DNA of 6,406 nucleotides, from NCBI GenBank assembly GCA_902773455.1, contig CACYEW010000031.1, positions 1-6,406 of the forward strand, written 5' to 3'. Shown here in pieces: positions 1 to 5,736 of the stretch (the stretch's first letter is position 1; each line of letters begins with the position of its first letter). A program made the translations under genes and the position numbers. The notes under the pieces were generated by a model. It searched no databases. It was given only the letters and a program-made list of their open reading frames with translations, and was not told the origin of the DNA. The stretch is from an uncultured Ruminococcus sp. GTDB taxonomy: Bacteria; Bacillota; Clostridia; Oscillospirales; CAG-272.

Positions 1-756
1 GTCGCCTTTAAATTCGATTATGTAAATACAGATGCCCGTCCAGCTTCTGTGAGCGAACAGCTTGCCGTTTTCCGTATACCAGAACCATTTGTCTTCCATC
101 TCCTGCGGGATATGACCTCTTTTCAAAGCTTCCGTTTGAGCGGGGGTGAACTTTCTGCGAAGGATAAACGTATCGCGGCTCCGGGGCATTTCTTTGGTAT
201 TCCAGTCGTTTTTGTCCGCGATCTTGTATTTTGACGCGCCGCTTGACTTGAACGCTTTGATCCCCTCTGTCAGTAAGTCGTCGTTCAGCACGGCAAAAAC
301 GATGTCGATACAAACGTCGGGGTGCCCGTCAAGAAATGATCTGCAAGCCGACAAAGCCTCATGCCACGCGTCCTGCACGGGATAACCGTAAACGCCGGAT
401 GAGATCAGCGGGAAACCTATCGATCTGCATTTGTTCTTAACGGCAAGCATGAGAGAGTTTATATACGCGCTTCTCAAAAGCTCCGGCTCGCCGTGGTTTC
501 CGTCCCGCCATACGGGACCTACGGCGTGGATGATGTATTTGGATTTGCATTTGAATCCCGGAGTTATCACGGCTTTTCCCGTGTCGCAATGACCGGCGGC
601 GCTGCACGCTTTTTGCAATTCATCATATCCCGCGGCGCTGAATATCGCCCCGCAAACGCCGCTTCCGGCGGCAAGGTGTTCGTTAGCCGCGTTTACGATC
701 GCGTCGGTTCCGAGCTCCGTAATACTGATCTTTCTGATTTCGATCAAACTTTTCAT
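1..756 (-). CDS. Macro-domain (ADP-ribose-binding) protein with uncharacterised C-terminal domain, partial
   Basis: Read on the minus strand from ATG at 756-754, the frame stays open for 252 codons to the window edge, so the C-terminus is missing. Residues 1 to about 165 are a macro domain, which binds ADP-ribose and in many members hydrolyses O-acetyl-ADP-ribose or ADP-ribosylated proteins. Visible signatures are DAIVNAAN (18-25), the first phosphate loop GSGVCGAIF (31-39), YIIHAVGPVW (74-83) and the second loop SSGVYGYP (119-126). N25 is the conserved loop asparagine, but position 35, usually Asp in YmdB/MacroD-type deacetylases, is Cys. Residues from about 175 form a second, Trp/aromatic-rich domain (DKWFWYTENGK, 222-232; HRSWTGICIY, 236-245). 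I remember this tail on other Clostridia macro proteins but know no function for it. A GAGGCGG Shine-Dalgarno site lies just upstream of the start. The family call is firm; catalytic activity is uncertain. Confidence 0.9.
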   Translation of the reverse strand, partial: MKSLIEIRKISITELGTDAIVNAANEHLAAGSGVCGAIFSAAGYDELQKACSAAGHCDTGKAVITPGFKCKSKYIIHAVGPVWRDGNHGEPELLRSAYINSLMLAVKNKCRSIGFPLISSGVYGYPVQDAWHEALSACRSFLDGHPDVCIDIVFAVLNDDLLTEGIKAFKSSGASKYKIADKNDWNTKEMPRSRDTFILRRKFTPAQTEALKRGHIPQEMEDKWFWYTENGKLFAHRSWTGICIYIIEFKGD

Positions 757-780
757 ATTTCCGCCTCACCGGTCTGTTTC

Positions 781-797
781 AAAGCGTAATGCGCTTT
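781..797 (-). other. Second leader hairpin close to the macro gene ribosome site
   Basis: AAAGCG (781-786) and CGCTTT (792-797) form perfect 6-bp arms around a 5-nt loop, ending about 25 nt before the ATG. On the plus strand the same hairpin is followed by three further Ts, which resembles a weak intrinsic terminator reading left to right, but no gene lies upstream in that direction. It more likely matters, if at all, in the macro gene leader. Confidence 0.35.
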
Positions 798-869
798 TTT
801 ACAGAAAAAAATATCCTTTCTTTATATTATTCGGATTTTTGACCCGCCGGAAACGGTTTTTGTTTTGAG

Positions 870-889
870 CCTCCCTGTTTTACGGGAGG
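870..889 (-). other. Leader hairpin upstream of the macro gene
   Basis: CCTCCC (870-875) and GGGAGG (884-889) are perfect inverted arms around an 8-nt loop. In the minus-strand leader RNA this gives a 6-bp all-GC-type stem about 30 nt after the predicted start. It is followed by A-rich, not U-rich, sequence, so it is not an intrinsic terminator in that direction. A competing pairing CCTGT/ACAGG overlaps the same bases. Role unknown; mRNA stabilisation or regulation are both possible. Confidence 0.45.
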
Positions 890-924
890 ACAGGCCGATC
901 CGTCCGTATATAGATTACACTTAA

Positions 925-953
925 TTTATACCATAGCGCGATACAAAAATCAA
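925..953 (-). promoter_or_regulatory. Promoter of the macro-domain gene
   Basis: On the minus strand TTGATT (953-948) is followed after exactly 17 bp by TATAAA (930-925), and the -10 is preceded by TGG, giving an extended -10. Transcription should start near 918, leaving a leader of about 160 nt before the ATG at 756. This is a sequence match only. Confidence 0.65.
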
Positions 954-1069
954 GAGGTTTTGTAAAATATTATCTTCTTGCGGCGCATATCCGTCCGGCG
1001 CAAACGAAAAGCGCAGACGCCGAACGTATACGCCGTATCGGAAATTTCCGTGATTTTTTCAAAATACGG

Positions 1070-1098
1070 TTGCATTCCGGCTTGACGTGTGGTATAGT
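1070..1098 (+). promoter_or_regulatory. Promoter of the acetyltransferase-carbonic anhydrase operon
   Basis: TTGCAT (1070-1075) and TATAGT (1093-1098) are separated by 17 bp, with TGG before the -10 (extended -10). The predicted start near 1105 gives a leader of about 120 nt. A nearby TTGACG at 1082 is too close to the -10 to be the -35. Confidence 0.65.
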
Positions 1099-1226
1099 AT
1101 TTACCGGGGGCATGATTAAGACGAATTAACGTTTTCCGGGCGTCGTGCAGCAAAACGGATGACGAGGCTTCCCGACCGGCGCCGGACGGGAGAAGAAAAG
1201 CGATTTATTGTGAAAAGGAGAATTAT

Positions 1227-1850
1227 ATGAATTGTGATTATCTGATACGGTCTGAAAAGAAAGAAGATCAAAGAAAGGTCGAGAACCTCATAAGAGAGTC
1301 ATTCTGGAACGTTTACCGCCCGGGATGCAGCGAGCACTACGTCATGCACGTGCTTCGGGACGATCCGGCTTTCATAAAGGAACTTGATTTCGTTATGGAG
1401 AGGGACGGTCAGCTTATCGGGCAGAATATGTTTATGAAAACCGTTATCAACGCCGACGACGGAAGGACGGTTCCCGTTCTGACGATGGGACCCATATGCA
1501 TCGCGCCTGAGCTTAAACGCAAAGGCTACGGTAAAAAGCTGCTGGATCATTCTCTCGAAAAAGCGGCTTCGCTCGGTTACGGCGCGGTACTTTTTGAGGG
1601 CAATATCGGCTTTTACGGCAAAAGCGGATTTGACTACGCGCGAAATTTCAGGATCCGCTATCACGACCTGCCGGAAGGAGCGGACGACTCGTTCTTTTTG
1701 TGCAGGGAACTGATCAAAGGTTATCTTGACGGCGTGACCGGCGTTTATCAGACTCCGAAGGGTTATTACGTGGATGATTCCGACGTTGAGGAATTCGACA
1801 AAGGATTTCCGCCGAAGCAGAAGCTGAAGCTCCCCGGTCAGCTGTTCTGA
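1227..1850 (+). CDS. GNAT family N-acetyltransferase (YhbS-like)
   Basis: This 207-residue protein is predicted to transfer an acetyl group from acetyl-CoA to an amine; the acceptor is unknown. The GNAT core spans roughly residues 5-137. Strand beta4 and the acetyl-CoA pyrophosphate-binding motif A are visible as GPICIAPELKRKGYGKKLL (88-106), where KRKGYG matches the R/Q-x-x-G-x-G/A pattern with Lys in the first position. FYGKSGF (129-135) is the typical late GNAT motif B. Residues about 140-207 are a less conserved extension ending in a basic KQKLKLPGQLF tail. The layout resembles the YhbS/COG3153 group. AAGGAG at 1215-1220, 6 nt before the ATG, fixes the start. The gene is first in an operon with the carbonic anhydrase 48 bp downstream. 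Nothing in the context identifies a substrate. Confidence 0.9.
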   Translation: MNCDYLIRSEKKEDQRKVENLIRESFWNVYRPGCSEHYVMHVLRDDPAFIKELDFVMERDGQLIGQNMFMKTVINADDGRTVPVLTMGPICIAPELKRKGYGKKLLDHSLEKAASLGYGAVLFEGNIGFYGKSGFDYARNFRIRYHDLPEGADDSFFLCRELIKGYLDGVTGVYQTPKGYYVDDSDVEEFDKGFPPKQKLKLPGQLF

Positions 1851-1898
1851 CGCTCGTTTTGCAAAAAAGTGAAATACGATACGGAAAGAGGTATCTTT

Positions 1899-2432
1899 AT
1901 GAATGAGACTTTAATGCGTTTGATCGAAGCGAACCGCGCGTATGCCGAAAGCGGCGGATTTTGCGGAAACGTATCGGAAAAAAGAAGAGAAGAGACCGCA
2001 AGCGCTCAGAAGCCTTACGCGGTGATAGTTACATGTTCCGATTCCCGGGTCATACCGGAAGCGATATTTTCGGCAGGGATAGGCGAGCTTTTCGTGATCC
2101 GCACGGCCGGAAACGTTATCGGAGCTTCCGAAACGGCGAGCATACTGTACGCGGTACGTCATCTTCACACAGATACCGTCGTGATTTTGGGTCATACCTG
2201 CTGCGGAGCGGTGAACGCCGCTTTGCACGGCGAATTCGAAGGAGCCGTCGGCGTCGTAACGAAGCGTATCAAAAACGCCGTCGGAGACGAGACCGATCCG
2301 TACCGAGCGTGCGTGAAAAACGTCAGGCAGGGAGTCGCAGACGCCGAAGAAGCGCTTTGCGGCGCCGGCGTTACCGTCGTCGGCGCGATATACGATATAC
2401 AGAGCGGTAAAGTCGCGATCCTCGATAACTGA
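1899..2432 (+). CDS. Beta-class carbonic anhydrase
   Basis: The 177-residue product should interconvert CO2 and bicarbonate in the cytoplasm with a catalytic zinc. The zinc ligands are C46 (in TCSDSRV, 45-51), H99 and C102 (in GHTCCGAV, 98-105); D48 and R50 form the conserved Asp-Arg dyad. Other beta-CA marks are the FVIRTAGNVI segment (65-74) and the C-terminal GAIYDIQSGKVAIL (162-175). The length is typical of short bacterial beta-CAs. I chose ATG 1899 because AAGAGG lies at 1886-1891 with a 7-nt spacer; an in-frame GTG at 1869 would add ten residues but has no ribosome site and removes the natural N-terminus. It follows the acetyltransferase by 48 bp with no internal promoter or terminator, so co-transcription is likely. 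In anaerobes such enzymes commonly supply bicarbonate to carboxylases. Confidence 0.95.
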   Translation: MNETLMRLIEANRAYAESGGFCGNVSEKRREETASAQKPYAVIVTCSDSRVIPEAIFSAGIGELFVIRTAGNVIGASETASILYAVRHLHTDTVVILGHTCCGAVNAALHGEFEGAVGVVTKRIKNAVGDETDPYRACVKNVRQGVADAEEALCGAGVTVVGAIYDIQSGKVAILDN

Positions 2433-2442
2433 AAAAGCGAAC

Positions 2443-2480
2443 ACAAAAAAGAGCTTTCGCTAGAGGGCGGAAGCTCTTTT
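2443..2480. terminator. Bidirectional intrinsic terminator between convergent units
   Basis: The arms AAAAGAGCTTTCG (2447-2459) and CGGAAGCTCTTTT (2468-2480) pair over 13 bp with a single G-U wobble around an 8-nt loop. On the plus strand the stem ends in TTTT; on the minus strand it ends in a run of six T. It lies 14 bp after the carbonic anhydrase stop and 17 bp after the lipoprotein stop, so it serves both converging transcripts. Confidence 0.9.
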
Positions 2481-2497
2481 AATTACAGGATCAAGCT

Positions 2498-5400
2498 TTA
2501 CATAAGCGCGCGGTACAGTACCGTCAGCGTGCTTTCATCAACGGGTCCGTCCGATATCACGGCTAAACCTTCCGCGGAAAACGTCACCGTTTTTCCCGCC
2601 GCGGAAAGCGCTTCGACCGGCATCACGTAGGATATACCGTAATGCTCGTACGTTTCAAGACCGTCGCAGTTCAGCTTCAGCACTTTTTCGGCAAAGCTCT
2701 TCGGAACGTAGAATTTGCCGTCTCTGCCGAGCATCACGGCTTTCGTGCTCGACGCGTCGAGCCTTACCTGCTTGCCGTCCGCGAAAGCGTAATACGAACC
2801 GGCTTTGAGCACGGTCATATCGGGCGTAAGGCAGGCGGGCGTCTTGACTTCGGACTTTACCGTCGTGAAACGGTATTTGAAGCGTCCCGACGGGGCGGCG
2901 TCGCCCTGATCGAGGAATTTCATTATATCGCCGTCGTCGACCGAGTTGTCAGCCCATTTGAAATCGAACGTTTCTCCGAGCGGCAGAAGCGTTTTCGGTA
3001 TCTTGACCTGAAGTATTTTTCCGCGCAGATCGTATTCGGCTTCGCCGATCTTTTCGGTCTGCCACGTGCCGTTTACGAATTTTTCGACCGAGACCTTCTC
3101 AGAGCTTCTGTCGCGGTTTATGACGTAATCGAAGCCGTACCAGCCCGTTTTTTCGCTGCAGTCGGCGTCTATAAAGAGGTTCATCCAGTTCGTTCCCTCG
3201 GCGGCGGTGATATCGCCGGCGCATTCGACGAAGAAATACGTATTCAGAGCGTCCGTCGAGACCTTGCAGGTCACGATATCGTTTCTTCCGGAATAGTTTT
3301 CGTAGGTGAAATTACCGACGTATGAAAACATATTTCTGTGCGCCGTGTCGCCCCTGTAATCGCGGAATTCCGGTCCGACGATATTCCATTGACCGTGATC
3401 GCCCTTTATATCTATCGCCCATTGACCGAACGCGGCGTCGACTGTCCTCGAGCCTTTGTAACGTCTGACGTTCTGTACCGTCTGATAGAAATAGTTGTCG
3501 TTGAATCCGCCGGACATCGGTTCGAGGTCGCGCGAGTATTCGGTGTTGAAGTTGTCGACGTAATACCACTGATATTTCGGATTGCTCTGATCTACCACGT
3601 ATTCGTTGCAGATCGTCTGTCCCTGCGCGGGGTTGTTAGACGAGCTGCCCCAGCGGCCTGCCCACCACTCGTTCCAGCCGGTTATCATTATTATCGGAGG
3701 ATTGGTTTCGAGCGCGAGATCGAACTGCTCCTGATAAGCGAGCCCGAGTCCCGACGTCGTATGCAAAAGCGCGTATCCGAAATCCCAGTCGCCCTCGTAC
3801 GACGGTATGCCGTTTTTGTACGTGTAGCTTCTGCCGGCGTTCGTACCGTAGCTTCCGTTTGCCCAGAAGCCGCACATTACGATCATCTGCTCGACGTCGC
3901 CCTTCGGCGAAAGTCCCGGCTTCTGCGGGTACATATCCGCCCACGCCCAGCGTCCCTTGCCTTTTTTAGAGGCGTACCAGCTGTCGTCAGTGTTCGCCCA
4001 GCTCTGTCGCGCGGTGAAGAAATCCTTCATATCGGACGAAATCTTTTTGCCGAGCGAATCGGGATAGAATATGAGCGGCTTGCCGTCGAGGAAGAACCAG
4101 AGATCTTTGTATTTGCCGACGGAATAGTAATTGTTCCAGAGGAAATTGAGCGAAGCGGCGGCGTTCGTGTCGTCGTTGCCGCAATGGAAACAGATCTGCG
4201 GAGTGTTCTGTCCCTCCGCTCTCATTTTGCTCCATACGCGGAGCAGAGCTTCGAGACTGCGCTCGTAGACTATACCGTTCGTCGCGTCGACGAAGATGAA
4301 GTCCACTCCCGCCTCGGTGAGCATATACGCGTGCTTGCGTATTACCCATTCGTCGTCAGAATTGTAATAGCCGAAATAAGGTTCAGCCCAGTAATGAGCA
4401 AATCCGAGATTGCCCTTCGGTATCAGATCCCAGACGGAATCGACTCCGCCCGAAAGATACGCGGCGGTATGGTCAAACAGCGGATTCTGCCCCTTTCTTG
4501 TCGCGTTATGCCACATGAAATAGAACATACCGACTTTTCTGTCGTTTGCGGCGGGAGTATCGGCGCCGGTCGGCGCGGATCTGCCGACGTCGTCCGTCGC
4601 TACCCACGTATCGGAGAAAACGTCGCGCGAATCGAGCATATCCACGGGTTCGGTCGTCGCGACGGTAGCCGAGCCGGAGATCTTTATATCGGAAACCGTC
4701 ATGGCGTCCTCGGTATGGTGCGACCATATACGCGAATAACCCGTTTTTGCGACCGCGACGGAGATCCTGTCCGAGATATCCGGCTTTTCGCTGCCCGGCA
4801 GATAGAATTCGATCCTGCCTTCGGTTATGACGAGTCTGCATAACGGCGCCTGTTCGCCGTCTTTATCGTAGTATCCCGTAACGACGTTCGATACGGGGTC
4901 GTCTTCAAAATAAACGGTCACGCCTTCGGCGAAGTCCACGGGCGAGGTCACCATTGTGCAGCCCGGCCATTTGCCCGTGCGTATGCCGATCTTTTTGTCT
5001 TTCATAAGGATCCAGACGCGCGCCGATTCGTGGTTCGGCGCCGAGCCCGTGCTTTCGAGGCGCAGACCGAAATACAGAGCGTTGTAATCTGCGGTCTGAT
5101 CGCTCGCCTTCAGACGGAACCTGTATTTCGCCGTAACGTTTTCGTTGAACTTCACTCCGACGTTGACCGAAGCGACGGTGTGGGGATTGAGCGAGATAAC
5201 GTTGCCCTTCGCCTTTCCCTCGCCTATGGCGAACACCGCGCCCGATTCTTTCGTCGAGACGAATTCGTACTCTTCGGTTATGTTTTTTTCAATAAGATCC
5301 GTTTTTTGCATATCGAACTCCAGCATCGTAGTATTTGAGAAAGTACCGGTCTGCGGTACGCTTCTGTCTTCCGTTTCTTCGGTCGCGGCTTCGGTCGCGG

Positions 5401-5521
5401 GCTCGGGTCTTTCCGTCGTTATCCCTCCGGTGACGGCGGGCGCCTCCTGCGAACACGCTGATCCGAACAGCATCAGCGCGGCAAGCAGAAGCACGGTCAG
5501 TCTTCTGATCATTATTCTCAT
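2498..5521 (-). CDS. Multidomain surface lipoprotein with predicted GH71/GH99-like glycoside hydrolase and CBM9-like domain
   Basis: A 1007-residue protein. Residues 1-22 are a signal peptide (basic RIMIRR start, Leu/Ala-rich core) ending at the lipid-attachment C23 in LFGSACS, so it should be anchored outside the membrane. Then come a Thr/Glu/Pro-rich linker (24-58), a beta-rich, possibly LamG/concanavalin-like domain (about 61-286), and a probable TIM-barrel catalytic region (about 328-690). The catalytic region shows KVGMFYFMWH (329-338), GYYNSDDEW (384-392), FIFVDATN (408-415) and ITGWNEWW (613-620); D412 and E618 are candidate active-site acids. A CBM9-like domain (about 694-888, with NLFIDADC and GWYGFDYVINR) and a copper-amine-oxidase-N-like stalk domain (about 897-993) follow. 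The start at 5521 has GGAGG 6 nt upstream; an upstream in-frame ATG at 5587 lies at the predicted transcription start and is not usable. Signal and CBM9 calls are firm; the hydrolase family and the substrate are inferred. Confidence 0.8.
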   Translation of the reverse strand: MRIMIRRLTVLLLAALMLFGSACSQEAPAVTGGITTERPEPATEAATEETEDRSVPQTGTFSNTTMLEFDMQKTDLIEKNITEEYEFVSTKESGAVFAIGEGKAKGNVISLNPHTVASVNVGVKFNENVTAKYRFRLKASDQTADYNALYFGLRLESTGSAPNHESARVWILMKDKKIGIRTGKWPGCTMVTSPVDFAEGVTVYFEDDPVSNVVTGYYDKDGEQAPLCRLVITEGRIEFYLPGSEKPDISDRISVAVAKTGYSRIWSHHTEDAMTVSDIKISGSATVATTEPVDMLDSRDVFSDTWVATDDVGRSAPTGADTPAANDRKVGMFYFMWHNATRKGQNPLFDHTAAYLSGGVDSVWDLIPKGNLGFAHYWAEPYFGYYNSDDEWVIRKHAYMLTEAGVDFIFVDATNGIVYERSLEALLRVWSKMRAEGQNTPQICFHCGNDDTNAAASLNFLWNNYYSVGKYKDLWFFLDGKPLIFYPDSLGKKISSDMKDFFTARQSWANTDDSWYASKKGKGRWAWADMYPQKPGLSPKGDVEQMIVMCGFWANGSYGTNAGRSYTYKNGIPSYEGDWDFGYALLHTTSGLGLAYQEQFDLALETNPPIIMITGWNEWWAGRWGSSSNNPAQGQTICNEYVVDQSNPKYQWYYVDNFNTEYSRDLEPMSGGFNDNYFYQTVQNVRRYKGSRTVDAAFGQWAIDIKGDHGQWNIVGPEFRDYRGDTAHRNMFSYVGNFTYENYSGRNDIVTCKVSTDALNTYFFVECAGDITAAEGTNWMNLFIDADCSEKTGWYGFDYVINRDRSSEKVSVEKFVNGTWQTEKIGEAEYDLRGKILQVKIPKTLLPLGETFDFKWADNSVDDGDIMKFLDQGDAAPSGRFKYRFTTVKSEVKTPACLTPDMTVLKAGSYYAFADGKQVRLDASSTKAVMLGRDGKFYVPKSFAEKVLKLNCDGLETYEHYGISYVMPVEALSAAGKTVTFSAEGLAVISDGPVDESTLTVLYRALM
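5378..5401 (-). repeat. 12-bp tandem duplication in the lipoprotein linker
   Basis: TTCGGTCGCGGC (5378-5389) is followed directly by TTCGGTCGCGGG (5390-5401), differing only in the last base. It encodes a repeated Ala-Thr-Glu unit in the disordered linker just after the lipidated cysteine. Such linkers tolerate slippage, so length may vary between strains. Confidence 0.6.
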
Positions 5522-5571
5522 TTGTTTCCTCCGGTATCGGGTATTTTCAGATCGTTCTTGATTTACGGAGC

Positions 5572-5595
5572 AAATCGATCCGTTCATATCGATTT
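5572..5595. promoter_or_regulatory. Candidate operator: perfect inverted repeat over the lipoprotein -10 and start site
   Basis: AAATCGAT (5572-5579), 8 bp, then ATCGATTT (5588-5595): both arms match exactly as an inverted repeat. It overlaps part of the -10 element and spans the predicted start, the classical position for a repressor. Because part of it lies upstream of the start, it cannot act as an RNA hairpin. The core ATCGAT is itself a palindrome, so two copies give this symmetry automatically, which weakens the case somewhat. No regulator gene is present in the window. Confidence 0.45.
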
Positions 5596-5620
5596 TATCA
5601 CTTTTTTAATTTTATGTCAA
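5592..5620 (-). promoter_or_regulatory. Promoter of the lipoprotein gene
   Basis: On the minus strand TTGACA (5620-5615), a perfect -35, is followed after 17 bp by TAAAAT (5597-5592) preceded by TGA (extended -10). The start should fall near 5585, giving a leader of about 64 nt to the ATG at 5521. This excludes the longer reading frame that would begin at 5587. Confidence 0.8.
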
Positions 5621-5650
5621 GTGCTTTTTTTGTACGTGCTGCCCGGACTA

Positions 5651-5679
5651 TTGACAACGATCCGGCGATATGATATAAT
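5651..5679 (+). promoter_or_regulatory. Perfect consensus promoter of the 132-residue orphan gene
   Basis: TTGACA (5651-5656) and TATAAT (5674-5679) match the sigma-A consensus at all twelve positions with a 17-bp spacer, and TGA precedes the -10 (extended -10). The start should be near 5686, about 50 nt before the ATG. The -35 lies 30 bp from the -35 of the divergent lipoprotein promoter. Confidence 0.85.
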
Positions 5680-5736
5680 ATCCGCAGCGGCGCGTAAAGC
5701 GTATCCCGCCGTAAAAATGCTGCTGAGGAGGCAAAT

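Larger units (their letters stand above)
757..1226. other. Divergent intergenic control region between macro gene and acetyltransferase
   Basis: This 470-bp stretch holds no convincing gene. It contains the minus-strand promoter (925-953) and a leader with two perfect hairpins (870-889 and 781-797), the plus-strand promoter (1070-1098), and two short palindromes between the promoters: CGTATACG at 1025-1032 and CGGAAATTTCCG at 1039-1050. The acetyltransferase leader contains a GC-rich inverted repeat at 1171-1190. The only longer frame, minus strand 950-1153, has no ribosome site or recognisable product and crosses the plus-strand promoter. Confidence 0.7.

Noticed and set aside
780..845. Attenuator-like ATCC/GGAT stem before a T-run in the macro leader
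   Set aside because: Only about four to six weak pairs with a bulge and a 16-17 nt loop; too unstable to call.
950..1153. 67-codon minus-strand frame in the intergenic region
   Set aside because: No ribosome site, no known motif, and it crosses the acetyltransferase promoter.
1869..1898. GTG start extending the carbonic anhydrase by ten residues
   Set aside because: The ATG at 1899 has a well-spaced AAGAGG site that would be buried in coding sequence if GTG were used, and beta-CAs of this type begin near the ATG.
1961..2410. Arg-rich 149-codon plus-strand frame
   Set aside because: It is a frame-shifted reading of the carbonic anhydrase gene, whose zinc-site motifs prove the other frame; the arginine runs come from the CG-rich third positions.
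3338..4843. Long plus-strand frame of 501 codons opposite the lipoprotein gene
   Set aside because: It lies entirely inside a well-supported minus-strand gene, has no ribosome site or recognisable domain, and its composition (Val/Arg/Ile-rich) is what the reverse complement of that gene's codon use produces.
5667..5682. GATAT-N6-ATATC symmetry over the orphan promoter -10
   Set aside because: Five-bp AT-rich arms overlapping a TATAAT box arise easily by chance.
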